In this document: positions 53,211 to 60,652 of the stretch, piece after piece
Numbering within the stretch: the first letter of the stretch is position 1
How the letters are laid out: every line of letters starts with the position of its first letter
Source: Streptomyces violaceoruber
Lineage (GTDB): Bacteria > Actinomycetota > Actinomycetes > Streptomycetales > Streptomycetaceae
Assembly (NCBI RefSeq): GCF_033406955.1
Contig: NZ_CP137734.1
Span: 7,626,001 to 7,690,000, forward strand
Length of the DNA stretch: 64,000 nt
Direction of reading: 5' to 3'
Translations under genes and position numbers: made by a program
Notes under the pieces: generated by a model
Databases searched by the model: none
What the model was told of the DNA's origin: nothing
Seen by the model: only the letters and a program-made list of their open reading frames with translations

Positions 53211-54550
53211 CAGGCGACCTCCGCCGACGCCGACCGGGCCGTACGGAACCCGGAGAAGATCTGCCGCCGGACCGGATAGTCCCAGTTGCGGAACGTGCCC
53301 CGGCAGGCCACCGCGTCCACGGCGAACGAACCGCCGCGCAGCACCTTGTACTCGGGGCCGAAGAACACCTCCGAGTACTCCTTGTACGGGAACGCCCTGA
53401 AACCCGGGTACGGGGCGAAGTCGCTCGACGTCCACTCCCAGACGTCGCCGATCAACTGCCGTACACCGAGCGGCGACTCACCGGCCGGGTAGCTGCCCGC
53501 AGGAGCCGGGCGCAGGTGCCGCTGCCCGAGGTTGGCGTGCTCCGGGCCCGGGTCGGCGTCGCCCCAGGGATAGCGCATGGCGCGGTCCCCGGCCGGGTCG
53601 TACCGCGCGGCCTTCTCCCACTCGGCCTCGGTGGGCAGCCGGCGCCCGGCCCAGCGGGCGTACGCGTCGGCCTCGTACCAGCACACGTGGAGCACCGGCT
53701 CGTCGGGCGGTACCGCCTCGGTCACCCCGAAGCGGCGCCGCAGCCACTGCCCGCCGTCCCGGCGCCAGAACAGCGGGGCGGTGACGGCGTGCCGGCGGAT
53801 GTGGTCCCAGCCCTCGGGGGTCCACCAGCGCGGGTCGTCGTAGCCGCCGTCGTCGATGAACGCCCGGTAGGCGCCGTTGGTCACCGGGACGGTGTCGATG
53901 AAGTACGGCGCCACCTCGCGCCGGTGCGCGGGGCGTTCGTTGTCCAGGGCCCACGGCTCGGTCGAGGTGCCCATGGCGAACGGGCCGCCCGGCACCAGGA
54001 CTTCGGCCGGCCCGGTGAACAGCGGCACCGGATCCGGGTCGGGCGCGGTCAGCGCCTGCGGCCCCTTGCGCAGCTGGTGCGTGATCAGCATGGTCTCGTC
54101 GTGCTGCTGCTCGTGCTGGGCGATCATCCCGAAGGCGAAGCCCGCCTCCGTCAGCCGCGTCCCGTCGAACGCGGTGGCCTCCAGCACGTCCAGGGCCCGC
54201 CCGCGCACGTCCGAGGCGTACCTGCGGGCCTCGGCGGGCGACAGCAGGGGCAGGCTCGGCCGCTCGGAGCGCGGATGCTCGAAGGCGTCGTACAGGCTGT
54301 CGATCTCCGGGCGTATCGCCTCCTGCCCGGCGACCGCGCGCAGCAGCCACTGCTCCTCCTGGTTGCCGATGTGCGCCAGGTCCCACACCAGGGGGGACAT
54401 CAGCGGCGACACCTGGGCGGTCAGGTCGGGACCCTCCACACAGCTGGTGAGCAGCGTGGTGCGCTCGCGGGCGGTGACCAGCGTGGTCAGGGCCCGCTCC
54501 CGCAGTGCCTCGGCGGTGGTGGTCGCAGGCGCGTCGGTGGGGTCGGTCAT
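53210..54550 (-). CDS. egtB: ergothioneine biosynthesis sulfoxide synthase EgtB
   Basis: A 446-aa non-haem iron enzyme that joins hercynine and gamma-Glu-Cys with oxygen. The N-terminal DinB-like domain carries the iron-binding histidines (WDLAHIGNQEEQWLLR, and AQHEQQHDETM with the H-x3-H motif, about 150). The C-terminal FGE-sulfatase-like domain (about 185-440) contains LPTEAEWEKAARYDP, IGDVWEWTSSDF and VLRGGSFA. ATG 54550 overlaps the egtA stop by 4 bp. The use of gamma-Glu-Cys fits the presence of egtA. Confidence 0.95.
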   Translation of the reverse strand: MTDPTDAPATTTAEALRERALTTLVTARERTTLLTSCVEGPDLTAQVSPLMSPLVWDLAHIGNQEEQWLLRAVAGQEAIRPEIDSLYDAFEHPRSERPSLPLLSPAEARRYASDVRGRALDVLEATAFDGTRLTEAGFAFGMIAQHEQQHDETMLITHQLRKGPQALTAPDPDPVPLFTGPAEVLVPGGPFAMGTSTEPWALDNERPAHRREVAPYFIDTVPVTNGAYRAFIDDGGYDDPRWWTPEGWDHIRRHAVTAPLFWRRDGGQWLRRRFGVTEAVPPDEPVLHVCWYEADAYARWAGRRLPTEAEWEKAARYDPAGDRAMRYPWGDADPGPEHANLGQRHLRPAPAGSYPAGESPLGVRQLIGDVWEWTSSDFAPYPGFRAFPYKEYSEVFFGPEYKVLRGGSFAVDAVACRGTFRNWDYPVRRQIFSGFRTARSASAEVA

Positions 54551-55848
54551 GAGCGGGTCTCCCTCCCGTGCGGGCCACGGTCCGCGCCGCCCGGCATGTC
54601 CAGCAGATCGTCGGCGGGGCAGCGGCCCCTCAGGACGTAGCGCTCCCGGTACGCGGCGACGGCGTCCGTCACCCCGGTGCTCGCGCCGAGCCGGGGCAGC
54701 GCGGAGAGTGCCGCGGTGAAACACGTGACGGCCGCCTCGCGCAGCTCGGGATCGGTGAGGGCGTCACGGGCCGCGTCCTCGTACAGCGGATTGTGCGGCG
54801 CGGGCAGGCCCAGGGTGCGCTCCGCCAGGGGCTTGACGGCCCGGTAGGCGGTCTCGGTGGCCTCGGGGTCGTCGAACAGCGCGGCGGTCACCGCCAGCGG
54901 CACGATCCAGCCGTCGTCCCCGGGCTGCGCGTCGATCATGCGCAGCTCCAGGTGGCCGCGCGGCCTGACCGGCGGGAAGAGCGTGGTGAGGTGGTAGTCG
55001 AGGTCCTCCCGGGTCGGCGGCCGGGGCACCAGCTCGCGGGTCCACTCCCGCAGCGTCAGGCCCTCCGGCACGTCCCAGGGGCCGCCGTCGCGGCGCACGC
55101 ACATCACCGGGGCGTCCAGCACGTGCCGCGCCCAGGTGCCGCGCGGGTCGCTGTCCAGCGGGGGACCGCCCGCCCGCCCGGCGCCGATCTGCGTCCACCG
55201 CAGCTGCCGGGTGGACCGCCAGCCGGTGGGGTGCCCGCCGGACAGCGGGGAGTTGGCGAACGCGGCCAGCAGGACCGCGCCCAGGTGGTGGGCCAGCCAC
55301 CACCGGCGCACGTGTCCCAGTGGCCCCGGCTCCTCGTGCCCGGCGTCCACGCACACCTGCACCGAGGCCGAGGCGCACATCATGAAGCGGCCACCGGGGC
55401 CGGTGCGGTCGAGACAGGACTCCATGGCGTCGTAGCGCGGCTGCCGCAGGTAGCGGCGCGGCGGGTGCCAGGGATCGTGGCCGAGGCCGACCAGGGCGAG
55501 GCCGTCCTCGCGCAGCACGGCGCGGACGGCTTCCAGATCGGCGGAGACGGAGCGGACGCACTCCGTCAGCGAGGCGGCGGGGAGCGAACTCAGCTCCAGC
55601 TGGCCGCCGGGTTCGACGGTCAGCGCCGACCTCAGGGGCACGGCCCGCAGCGCGGTGTACACCGCCTGGAGCCGTTCGGGTGACACGGGGAGCCGCGGCG
55701 CGCGCAGTTCGTGGACGAGCCATTCCACCTCGACGCCGAGGAGCCTGGGCGGACCGGTCTTGAAGCAGATGCCGCGGACCAGCGCCTCGACCTCGGCCTC
55801 ACTGACCGCGGTACGGGGCCGGATGCAGCCACCAACCGAATCGGACAT
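54547..55848 (-). CDS. egtA: glutamate-cysteine ligase EgtA
   Basis: Predicted 433-aa GCS2-type ligase that makes gamma-glutamylcysteine from Glu, Cys and ATP for EgtB. ATG 55848 (MSDSVGGCIRPRTAVSEAEV) follows AGGAGG. An upstream ATG at 55875 is possible but lacks a good site. Key stretches are GVEVEWLVHELRAPRLPVSP, SALTVEPGGQLELSSLPA and MMCASASVQVCVDAG. It is the first gene of egtABCD. No egtE (the C-S lyase) is in the window. Confidence 0.93.
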   Translation of the reverse strand: MSDSVGGCIRPRTAVSEAEVEALVRGICFKTGPPRLLGVEVEWLVHELRAPRLPVSPERLQAVYTALRAVPLRSALTVEPGGQLELSSLPAASLTECVRSVSADLEAVRAVLREDGLALVGLGHDPWHPPRRYLRQPRYDAMESCLDRTGPGGRFMMCASASVQVCVDAGHEEPGPLGHVRRWWLAHHLGAVLLAAFANSPLSGGHPTGWRSTRQLRWTQIGAGRAGGPPLDSDPRGTWARHVLDAPVMCVRRDGGPWDVPEGLTLREWTRELVPRPPTREDLDYHLTTLFPPVRPRGHLELRMIDAQPGDDGWIVPLAVTAALFDDPEATETAYRAVKPLAERTLGLPAPHNPLYEDAARDALTDPELREAAVTCFTAALSALPRLGASTGVTDAVAAYRERYVLRGRCPADDLLDMPGGADRGPHGRETRS

Positions 55849-56075
55849 GTCGGGATCCTCCTGAGATTCCACCATGCCGCCGGCCCCTCTGCGGTGGGCC
55901 GGGCCGGCACACTCGTCCCACCCAAGACCCTCGTGCCGCTCCGCACAAGGATGCATTTCGGGACGTTCCCGCTCGGTAATCTCCGTGATTCGCCCGTTTC
56001 CGAGGGTTTTCCACGTCGTTCGCCGGTCGGGAAACTCCGTTGCACCGCACCCTCAGCATCACCCAGGATTCCCGC

Positions 56076-56138
56076 ATGAGCACGACGGGGGAGACCGCGC
56101 CGCGCGCGGTCACGGCGTCCACGGGGGTGGCGCCGTGA
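56076..56138 (+). CDS. putative 20-aa leader ORF, coupled to the TIGR02452 gene
   Basis: ATG 56076 begins MSTTGETAPRAVTASTGVAP and ends at TGA 56136-56138. That stop overlaps the GTG start of the next gene as GTGA. A weak AGGA is 8 nt upstream. The main gene has no clear Shine-Dalgarno just before its GTG, so translation by coupling from this short ORF is plausible. The ORF could also be chance. Confidence 0.4.
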   Translation: MSTTGETAPRAVTASTGVAP

Positions 56139-56974
56139 GCGCGCGCCTGCGGGGCATCGCACAGCAGACGGAGCAGATCGTCGCGGCCGGGTCCTACCGC
56201 ACGTCCGACGGGCGTGAGGTGCCCCTGGCGGCCGCGGTCGGGGCGGCCCGGGACGGTACGCGGATGTACGGGCCGGGGCCAGTCGAGGTGACCGTTCCGG
56301 CCGGGGCGCGCACGGCCTTCGAGGTCACCGGCGAGAGCAGCCTGGAGGCCGCCCGGCGGCTCGGCGGCGACGTCGCCGTGCTCAACTTCGCCTCCGCGCG
56401 CAACCCCGGCGGCGGTTACCTCAATGGCGCCCAGGCCCAGGAGGAGGCCCTGTGCCGGGCCTCCGCCCTGTACACCTGCCTGCTGCGGGCGCGCGAGTTC
56501 TACGACCACCACCGGGCCCACCGCGACCCGTTCTACACGGACCGCGTCGTCCACTCGCCCGGCGTACCCGTGTTCCGGGACGACCGGGGCCGCCTGCTGG
56601 ACGAGCCGTTCACGGCCGGGTTCCTCACCTCCGCCGCGCCCAACGCGGGCGTGGTGCTGCGCACGGCCCCGGAGCGCGCCGCCGGCCTGCCCGCCGCCCT
56701 CGCCGGGCGCGCCGAGCGGGTGCTTGAGACGGCCGCGGCCCACGGGTACCGGCGGCTGGTGCTCGGCGCCTGGGGCTGCGGCGTGTTCCGCAACGACCCC
56801 GCTCAGGTGGCGGGCGCGTTCCGGACACTGCTCGGGCCCGGCGGGCGGTTCGCCGGTGCCTTCGAACGGGTGGCCTTCGGCATCCTGGACCGCACCCCGG
56901 GCGCCACCGTCCGGGCGGCCTTCGAGCGGGCCTTCCCGGAGGGTGCCGTCCGCCCAGGTCAGGTCCAGCCGTAG
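56135..56974 (+). CDS. TIGR02452-family protein (microbial PARG-like macrodomain)
   Basis: Predicted 279-aa protein started at GTG 56135 (VSARLRGIAQQTEQIVAAGSY). Family features are the macrodomain-like strand VAVLNFASARNPGGGYLNGAQAQEEALCRAS, in which NPGGGYLNGAQAQEE carries the GGG-x6-QEE catalytic signature of bacterial-type poly(ADP-ribose) glycohydrolases, and LVLGAWGCGVFRNDP. It should hydrolyse or bind ADP-ribose conjugates. The 3' end overlaps the convergent PemK-like gene by 16 bp. Confidence 0.88.
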   Translation: MSARLRGIAQQTEQIVAAGSYRTSDGREVPLAAAVGAARDGTRMYGPGPVEVTVPAGARTAFEVTGESSLEAARRLGGDVAVLNFASARNPGGGYLNGAQAQEEALCRASALYTCLLRAREFYDHHRAHRDPFYTDRVVHSPGVPVFRDDRGRLLDEPFTAGFLTSAAPNAGVVLRTAPERAAGLPAALAGRAERVLETAAAHGYRRLVLGAWGCGVFRNDPAQVAGAFRTLLGPGGRFAGAFERVAFGILDRTPGATVRAAFERAFPEGAVRPGQVQP

Positions 56975-57423
56975 CGCTCCCGCAGCCGCTGCCGTACGAG
57001 GTCGAAGCGCATCCGGTCCAGGGCGCACGCCTCGCGGCGCATCCCCGCGTCGTGCAGCCGCAGCACCCGGTCCACGTCGACCCAGGAGTCCCGCCCGGAG
57101 CGGTCCCAGGGCCCGCTGCCGATCGGCACCCACTCCCGGTCCCCGTCGTGCCGCCTGCTGGACAGCTGCACGGCCAGCACCGTCCCGGCCGCCTCCCGGG
57201 CCACCACGAGCACGGGCCGGTCCTTGCCGCGGCCGTCCGCCTCCTCGTAGGGCACCCAGGTCCAGACGATCTCACCGGGATCGGGATCGCCGTCGTGCGC
57301 GGGGGAGTACTCGGTCCGCACCCGGCCCACCTCCCGCGGGTCGGCCTCGGTGGTGGCGGCGGGGCCGTAACGGCCCGGGGCGGTCTCGCCGTTGCTGTCG
57401 ATGTCGTCGGTGAAGGCGTTCAC
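56959..57423 (-). CDS. PemK/MazF-fold protein (toxin-like), no adjacent antitoxin
   Basis: A 154-aa protein with a low-complexity N-terminus (about 1-48) and a PemK/MazF-like barrel from about 50 (GEIVWTWVPYEEADGRGKDRPVLVVARE, then AVQLSSRRH). The GxIVW and K-x-R-P-V-L-V motifs are typical of the fold. No antitoxin gene adjoins it, and stand-alone actinobacterial members are common, so it may not act as a toxin. It overlaps the 3' end of the TIGR02452 gene. Confidence 0.78.
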   Translation of the reverse strand: MNAFTDDIDSNGETAPGRYGPAATTEADPREVGRVRTEYSPAHDGDPDPGEIVWTWVPYEEADGRGKDRPVLVVAREAAGTVLAVQLSSRRHDGDREWVPIGSGPWDRSGRDSWVDVDRVLRLHDAGMRREACALDRMRFDLVRQRLRERYGWT

Positions 57424-57555
57424 GGCCGTACCGTACGGGACGGGTCCGCGCGGACGCGCGGGGACCCGCGTCCGGTGGCAGGCTGGCCCCCGGGCCCGGC
57501 TCGCAGGAGCCCGGCCACCGGCGACACGAGACAGTACGAGTCAGAAGGCGACGTC

Positions 57556-58446
57556 ATGACCGACCAGCTCACCGTGAGCGTCCTGGGCACCGGCATCATG
57601 GGTGCCGCGATGGCCCGCAACCTCGCCCGCGCCGGACACGCCGTCCGCGTCTGGAACCGCAGCCGCGCCAAGGCCGAGCCGCTGGCCGCCGACGGCGCGC
57701 ATGTCGCGGGCAGCCCGGAGGAGGCAGTACGCGGCGCCGACGTCGTCCTCACGATGCTGTACGACGGCCCGGCCGCCCTCGACGTGATGCGGCGGGCCGA
57801 GCCCGGCCTGCGGCCCGGCACCGTGTGGGCGCAGTCCACCACCGCGGGCGTCGACGCGGTCGCCGACCTGGCCGCCTACGCCCACGAGCGGGGCCTCGTC
57901 TTCTTCGACGCCCCCGTCCTCGGCACCCGGCAGCCCGCCGAGGCCGGTCAGCTGCTGGTGCTGGCGGCGGGTCCGGGCGAGGCGCGCGACACCGTGGCGC
58001 CCGTGTTCGACGCCGTCGGCTCGCGCACCGTGTGGACCGGAGAGGACGGCGCGGCCGGCAGCGCCACCCGGCTGAAACTGGTGGCCAACAGCTGGGTCCT
58101 CGCCGTCACCAACGCCGGCGGCGAGACCCTCTCGCTCGCCAAGGCCCTGGGCGTCGACCCGGACACCTTCTTCGACGCCATCGCCGGTGGTCCGCTCGAC
58201 ATGGGCTACCTGCGGGCCAAGGCCGGCCTGATCCGCGACGGCGCGCTGAGGCCGGCCCAGTTCGCCGTCGCCACCGCCGAGAAGGACGCCCGCCTGATCG
58301 TCGAGGCCGGCGAGGCGAACGGCGTCCGGCTGGACCTCGCCGCGGCCGGTGCGGAACGCTTCGCCCGGGCCGCCGCCCAGGGACACGGCGACGAGGACAT
58401 GGCGGCGGCCTACTTCGCCAGTTTCGAGGAGAAGGCGAGCGACTGA
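57556..58446 (+). CDS. 3-hydroxyisobutyrate dehydrogenase-like NAD(P)-dependent oxidoreductase
   Basis: A 296-aa beta-hydroxyacid dehydrogenase. ATG 57556 follows AGAAGG. The N-terminal Rossmann motif is VSVLGTGIMGAAMARNLARAG, followed by VWNRSRAKA (Asn-Arg suggests NADP). The catalytic Lys is in RLKLVANSWVL (about 175). The C-terminal helical domain is complete. The substrate could be 3-hydroxyisobutyrate, tartronate semialdehyde, glyoxylate or an imine. Confidence 0.92.
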   Translation: MTDQLTVSVLGTGIMGAAMARNLARAGHAVRVWNRSRAKAEPLAADGAHVAGSPEEAVRGADVVLTMLYDGPAALDVMRRAEPGLRPGTVWAQSTTAGVDAVADLAAYAHERGLVFFDAPVLGTRQPAEAGQLLVLAAGPGEARDTVAPVFDAVGSRTVWTGEDGAAGSATRLKLVANSWVLAVTNAGGETLSLAKALGVDPDTFFDAIAGGPLDMGYLRAKAGLIRDGALRPAQFAVATAEKDARLIVEAGEANGVRLDLAAAGAERFARAAAQGHGDEDMAAAYFASFEEKASD

Positions 58447-58539
58447 GCCCACCCGGGGTACCGGGTGCATGAGACACCCCGACACCGGCGCCCGGACTCG
58501 GACCCGGTGCCGGACCACACCACACCGCGAGGAGTCCGC

Positions 58540-58962
58540 ATGTCGAAGCCGCCGCTGCCGCCCGAGGCCGTCGAACTGCTGCGCCGCCCCAACCCGTGCG
58601 TCATGGCCACCCTCCGCAAGGACGGCGCCCCCGTCTCCACGCCCACCTGGTACGTGTGGGACGACGACGGCCGGGTGCTGATCAACCTCGACGCGGGCCG
58701 CGTGCGCCTGGGACACCTGCGCCGCGACCCGCGCGTCACCCTCACCGTCCTCTCGGGCGACGACTGGTACACCCACGTCACCCTCATCGGCCGCGTCGCC
58801 GAGATGAGCGACGACGAGGACCTCTCCGGCATCGACCGTCTCTCCCGGCACTACACGGGCAACCCGTACCCGAACCGGGAGCGTCCCCGGGTCAGCGCCT
58901 GGATCGAGGTGGAGCGCTGGCACGGCTGGGGGGAGCTGAAGGACAGTTCCCAGTCGGGCTGA
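58540..58962 (+). CDS. PPOX-class flavin/F420-dependent oxidoreductase
   Basis: Predicted 140-aa split-barrel protein. ATG 58540 follows GCGAGGAG. The pattern CVMATLRKDGAPVSTPTWYVWDDDGRVLINLDAGRVRLGHLRRDPRVTLTV (about 20-70) is typical of the actinobacterial F420-binding FDOR-B/PPOX group. It likely uses F420 or FMN to reduce a small molecule. Its 3' end overlaps the convergent MMPL remnant. Confidence 0.87.
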   Translation: MSKPPLPPEAVELLRRPNPCVMATLRKDGAPVSTPTWYVWDDDGRVLINLDAGRVRLGHLRRDPRVTLTVLSGDDWYTHVTLIGRVAEMSDDEDLSGIDRLSRHYTGNPYPNRERPRVSAWIEVERWHGWGELKDSSQSG

Positions 58963-59197
58963 CGGACGGCGCCTCCTGCCGTGCCGGGCGCCGGCCCAGC
59001 GCGCCCGGCCACCAGAACCGGCGGTCCGGGTCGAGCGCGAGGGCGGGCACCGGCACCGTACGCACCAGGAAGGCGTCCGGCAGGACCCCGATCCCGACCA
59101 GGACGCCCGGCTGCGCCACGGTCACCAGCGGCAGCCCCGCGAAGACGGCGAAGGCCACGGCGAGCACGACGCCGGCGAGGTGATCACCCCCCGACAT
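58892..59197 (-). pseudogene. MMPL/RND transporter C-terminal remnant
   Basis: The minus strand reads LAGVVLAVAFAVFAGLPLV, then GVLPDAFLVRTVPVPALAL and DRRFWWPGALGRR. This is the last membrane hairpin and tail of MMPL-type transporters, which usually read GVLxDxxLVRxxxVPALxxxxGxxxWWP. Only about 60 of the usual 700 residues remain, with no good ribosome binding site at the possible ATG 59197. The frame then runs 71 bp into the convergent PPOX gene. It is best seen as a deletion remnant. A perfect palindrome sits at the truncated end. Confidence 0.7.
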
Positions 59198-59211
59198 CTG
59201 GCGATGTCGGG
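59190..59211. promoter_or_regulatory. palindrome with 9-bp perfect arms at the MMPL breakpoint
   Basis: cccgacatc (59190-59198), a TGGC spacer and gatgtcggg (59203-59211) form a perfect dyad. It may be an operator of the ArsR-type regulator encoded next to it, or a scar of the deletion. Confidence 0.5.
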
Positions 59212-59232
59212 TGTCGGGTGTGTTCCGCCGTG

Positions 59233-59264
59233 GTACGGCCGGGAGTTGCGGCTCCCGGCCGTAC
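59233..59264. terminator. hairpin terminator after the 104-aa membrane protein gene
   Basis: A perfect 13-bp stem (59233-59245 with 59252-59264) has a 6-nt loop, 28 bp beyond the stop codon on the minus strand. Confidence 0.8.
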
Positions 59265-59291
59265 ATGTGCGGCGGCGCCCGGTGGCGGCGT

Positions 59292-59606
59292 CTACTCGAT
59301 CTCGCGCATCATCTTCTCCATCGAGCCGACCGCGAGCCGGCTCCGGGTCAGCTCGTCGAGGGTCTGCCGCTGCTCCTCCACCGTGCGGCGCTGCAACTCC
59401 ACCGTGTCCTCCAGGAGTCGCGCGTACCGCGTGGCCAGCTCCTTGTACTGCCCCTCGCGTGCCGCCGGCATCCGGTCCCGCCAGGTGGCGGCGACCTGCC
59501 AGACGATCACGATCATCAGGCCGAAGAACCCGGCCGCGCCCACGGCGCCGACCAGGACCCCCAGCTCCTCGGCCCCTGCGGCGAGAGTCACCACGTCCTC
59601 GTTCAC
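59292..59606 (-). CDS. small membrane protein with coiled-coil tail
   Basis: Predicted 104-aa protein. GTG 59606 overlaps the stop of the ArsR-type gene (GTGA) and is preceded by GGAGG inside that gene. One membrane helix lies at about 17-41 (VLVGAVGAAGFFGLMIVIVW). A charged helical tail follows (about 55-104, ARLLEDTVELQRRTVEEQRQ), likely a coiled coil on the cytoplasmic side. Coupling to the regulator gene suggests a joint role. I do not recognise the family. Confidence 0.75.
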   Translation of the reverse strand: MNEDVVTLAAGAEELGVLVGAVGAAGFFGLMIVIVWQVAATWRDRMPAAREGQYKELATRYARLLEDTVELQRRTVEEQRQTLDELTRSRLAVGSMEKMMREIE

Positions 59607-59833
59607 TTCGCTTCCTCCTTCGCACTCCGGCCGGTGGTCCGGTCGGTCTCGGTGGTGTCGGTGAGCGTCGCGGCCGCCTGCGCGACGACCCGCGGGGTGA
59701 GTTCGTGGAAGAACGGGGTGACGTCGTAGTACTTCACCGTCTTGCCGTCCTCCGCGACCTCGAGCGTGCCGGTCACCAGGCCCGCGGCCTCCAGACGCCG
59801 CAGGTGCATGTGCAGCAGCGGACGGCCCGTGCC
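59603..59833 (-). pseudogene. ArsR-type winged-helix regulator, C-terminal part
   Basis: The minus strand encodes RPLLHMHLRRLEAAGLVTG, then TLEVAEDGKTVKYYDVTPFF, which is the recognition helix and wing of an ArsR-type regulator. The first HTH helices are missing here and are found on the opposite strand at 59839-59973. An ATG at 59863 could start an 86-aa product, but its first 13 residues are out-of-place sequence. The 3' end is coupled to the 104-aa membrane protein gene by GTGA. It is probably inactive as a DNA-binding protein in this orientation. Confidence 0.8.
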
Positions 59834-59838
59834 GTGCG

Positions 59839-59973
59839 ATGCCCGAGGCCCCACCTCCGGCATTGACCGGTGACGAGTTGCTCAAGGTGCTCTCCGCGCT
59901 GGGCAACCCGCACCGCATGCGGATCGTCGCGGCGCTCCTGGAGAGCCGGAACTACGTCAGCGCACTGGCCCGC
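59839..59973 (+). pseudogene. ArsR-type regulator, N-terminal part in inverted orientation
   Basis: The plus strand encodes DELLKVLSALGNPHRMRIV, then AALLESRNYVSALAR, the first 45 residues of an ArsR-type HTH protein. After CGC at 59971-59973 the homology stops at a 14-bp perfect palindrome (59973-59986). Inverting 59834-59973 joins this piece in frame to the C-terminal piece at 59833-59603. That would give about 121 residues, the normal family length. Only the usual Glu-Leu before the recognition helix would be missing. Confidence 0.8.
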
Positions 59974-60122
59974 CTGATCGATCAGGGGGTGGGTCAGGGG
60001 CGGTTCGGGGGTGGACGCGGGGGCGGGTCCGGGGAGTATGATCATCACGCGGCATCGCGTGTCGGTCACCGTCCGGGTGAGGCATGGAGGCGCCGCGGAG
60101 ATGCCCGTGGAGGCATTGCCCC

Positions 60123-60551
60123 GTGTCAGTCGAGTTCAACCACACCATCGTTCTCTCCCAGGACAGGGAGAAGTCCGCCCACTTCCTCGCCGAAGTCCTC
60201 GGTCTCGAGGTCGGCGAACCGGCCGGAATGTTCCTGCCCGTGACGACCGCCAACGGCGTCACCCTCGATTTCGCCACCGTCGACATCGACATCCCCGTGC
60301 AGCACTACGCGTTCCTCGTCTCCGAGGACGATTTCGACGGCATCCTCGCCCGGCTCGTCGAGGGCCGGATCCCCATCCAGGCCGACCCGCCCGGCCGGCA
60401 CCCGCGCAGGATCAACCGCAACGACGGCGGCCGGGGCGTGTACTTCACCGACCCGTCCGGGCACGGCATGGAGGCCTTCACCCGCCCCTACGGCAGCGAC
60501 CCCGCCTCGCCGCTGAACGGCGTCACCGAGGACGTGCCCGGGGCCTGCTGA
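60123..60551 (+). CDS. VOC-family (glyoxalase/dioxygenase fold) protein
   Basis: Predicted 142-aa protein. GTG 60123 (VSVEFNHTIVLSQDREKSAHF) lies 9 nt after TGGAGG. Two beta-alpha-beta-beta-beta modules are visible: one with NHTIVLSQD...FLAEVLGLEVG, the second with HYAFLVSEDDFDGILARLVEG and GVYFTDPSGHGMEAFTRPYG. Candidate metal ligands are His7, His about 59 and Glu about 118. It could be a dioxygenase, lyase or resistance protein; the substrate is unknown. Confidence 0.87.
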   Translation: MSVEFNHTIVLSQDREKSAHFLAEVLGLEVGEPAGMFLPVTTANGVTLDFATVDIDIPVQHYAFLVSEDDFDGILARLVEGRIPIQADPPGRHPRRINRNDGGRGVYFTDPSGHGMEAFTRPYGSDPASPLNGVTEDVPGAC

Positions 60552-60652
60552 CCGGCGTCCCCGAGGCCGTCACCGGCCCATGGCCGGGACCGTTGTCAGA
60601 CCCCCTCCGCATACTGGTGGCCTCGAAGTGCCGGATGCGAGGGGGACTGGCC

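Noticed and set aside
58981..59664. Plus-strand frame across the MMPL remnant and the 104-aa gene
   Set aside because: Pro/Arg/Ser-rich shadow frame. The opposite strand holds transporter and coiled-coil features and a coupled GTGA start.
59824..59970. Inversion mediated by a 9-bp inverted repeat (59824-59832 and 59962-59970, one mismatch)
   Set aside because: Recombination inside this repeat would join the two ArsR halves out of frame. The in-frame joint lies at 59833/59834 and 59973/59974 instead.
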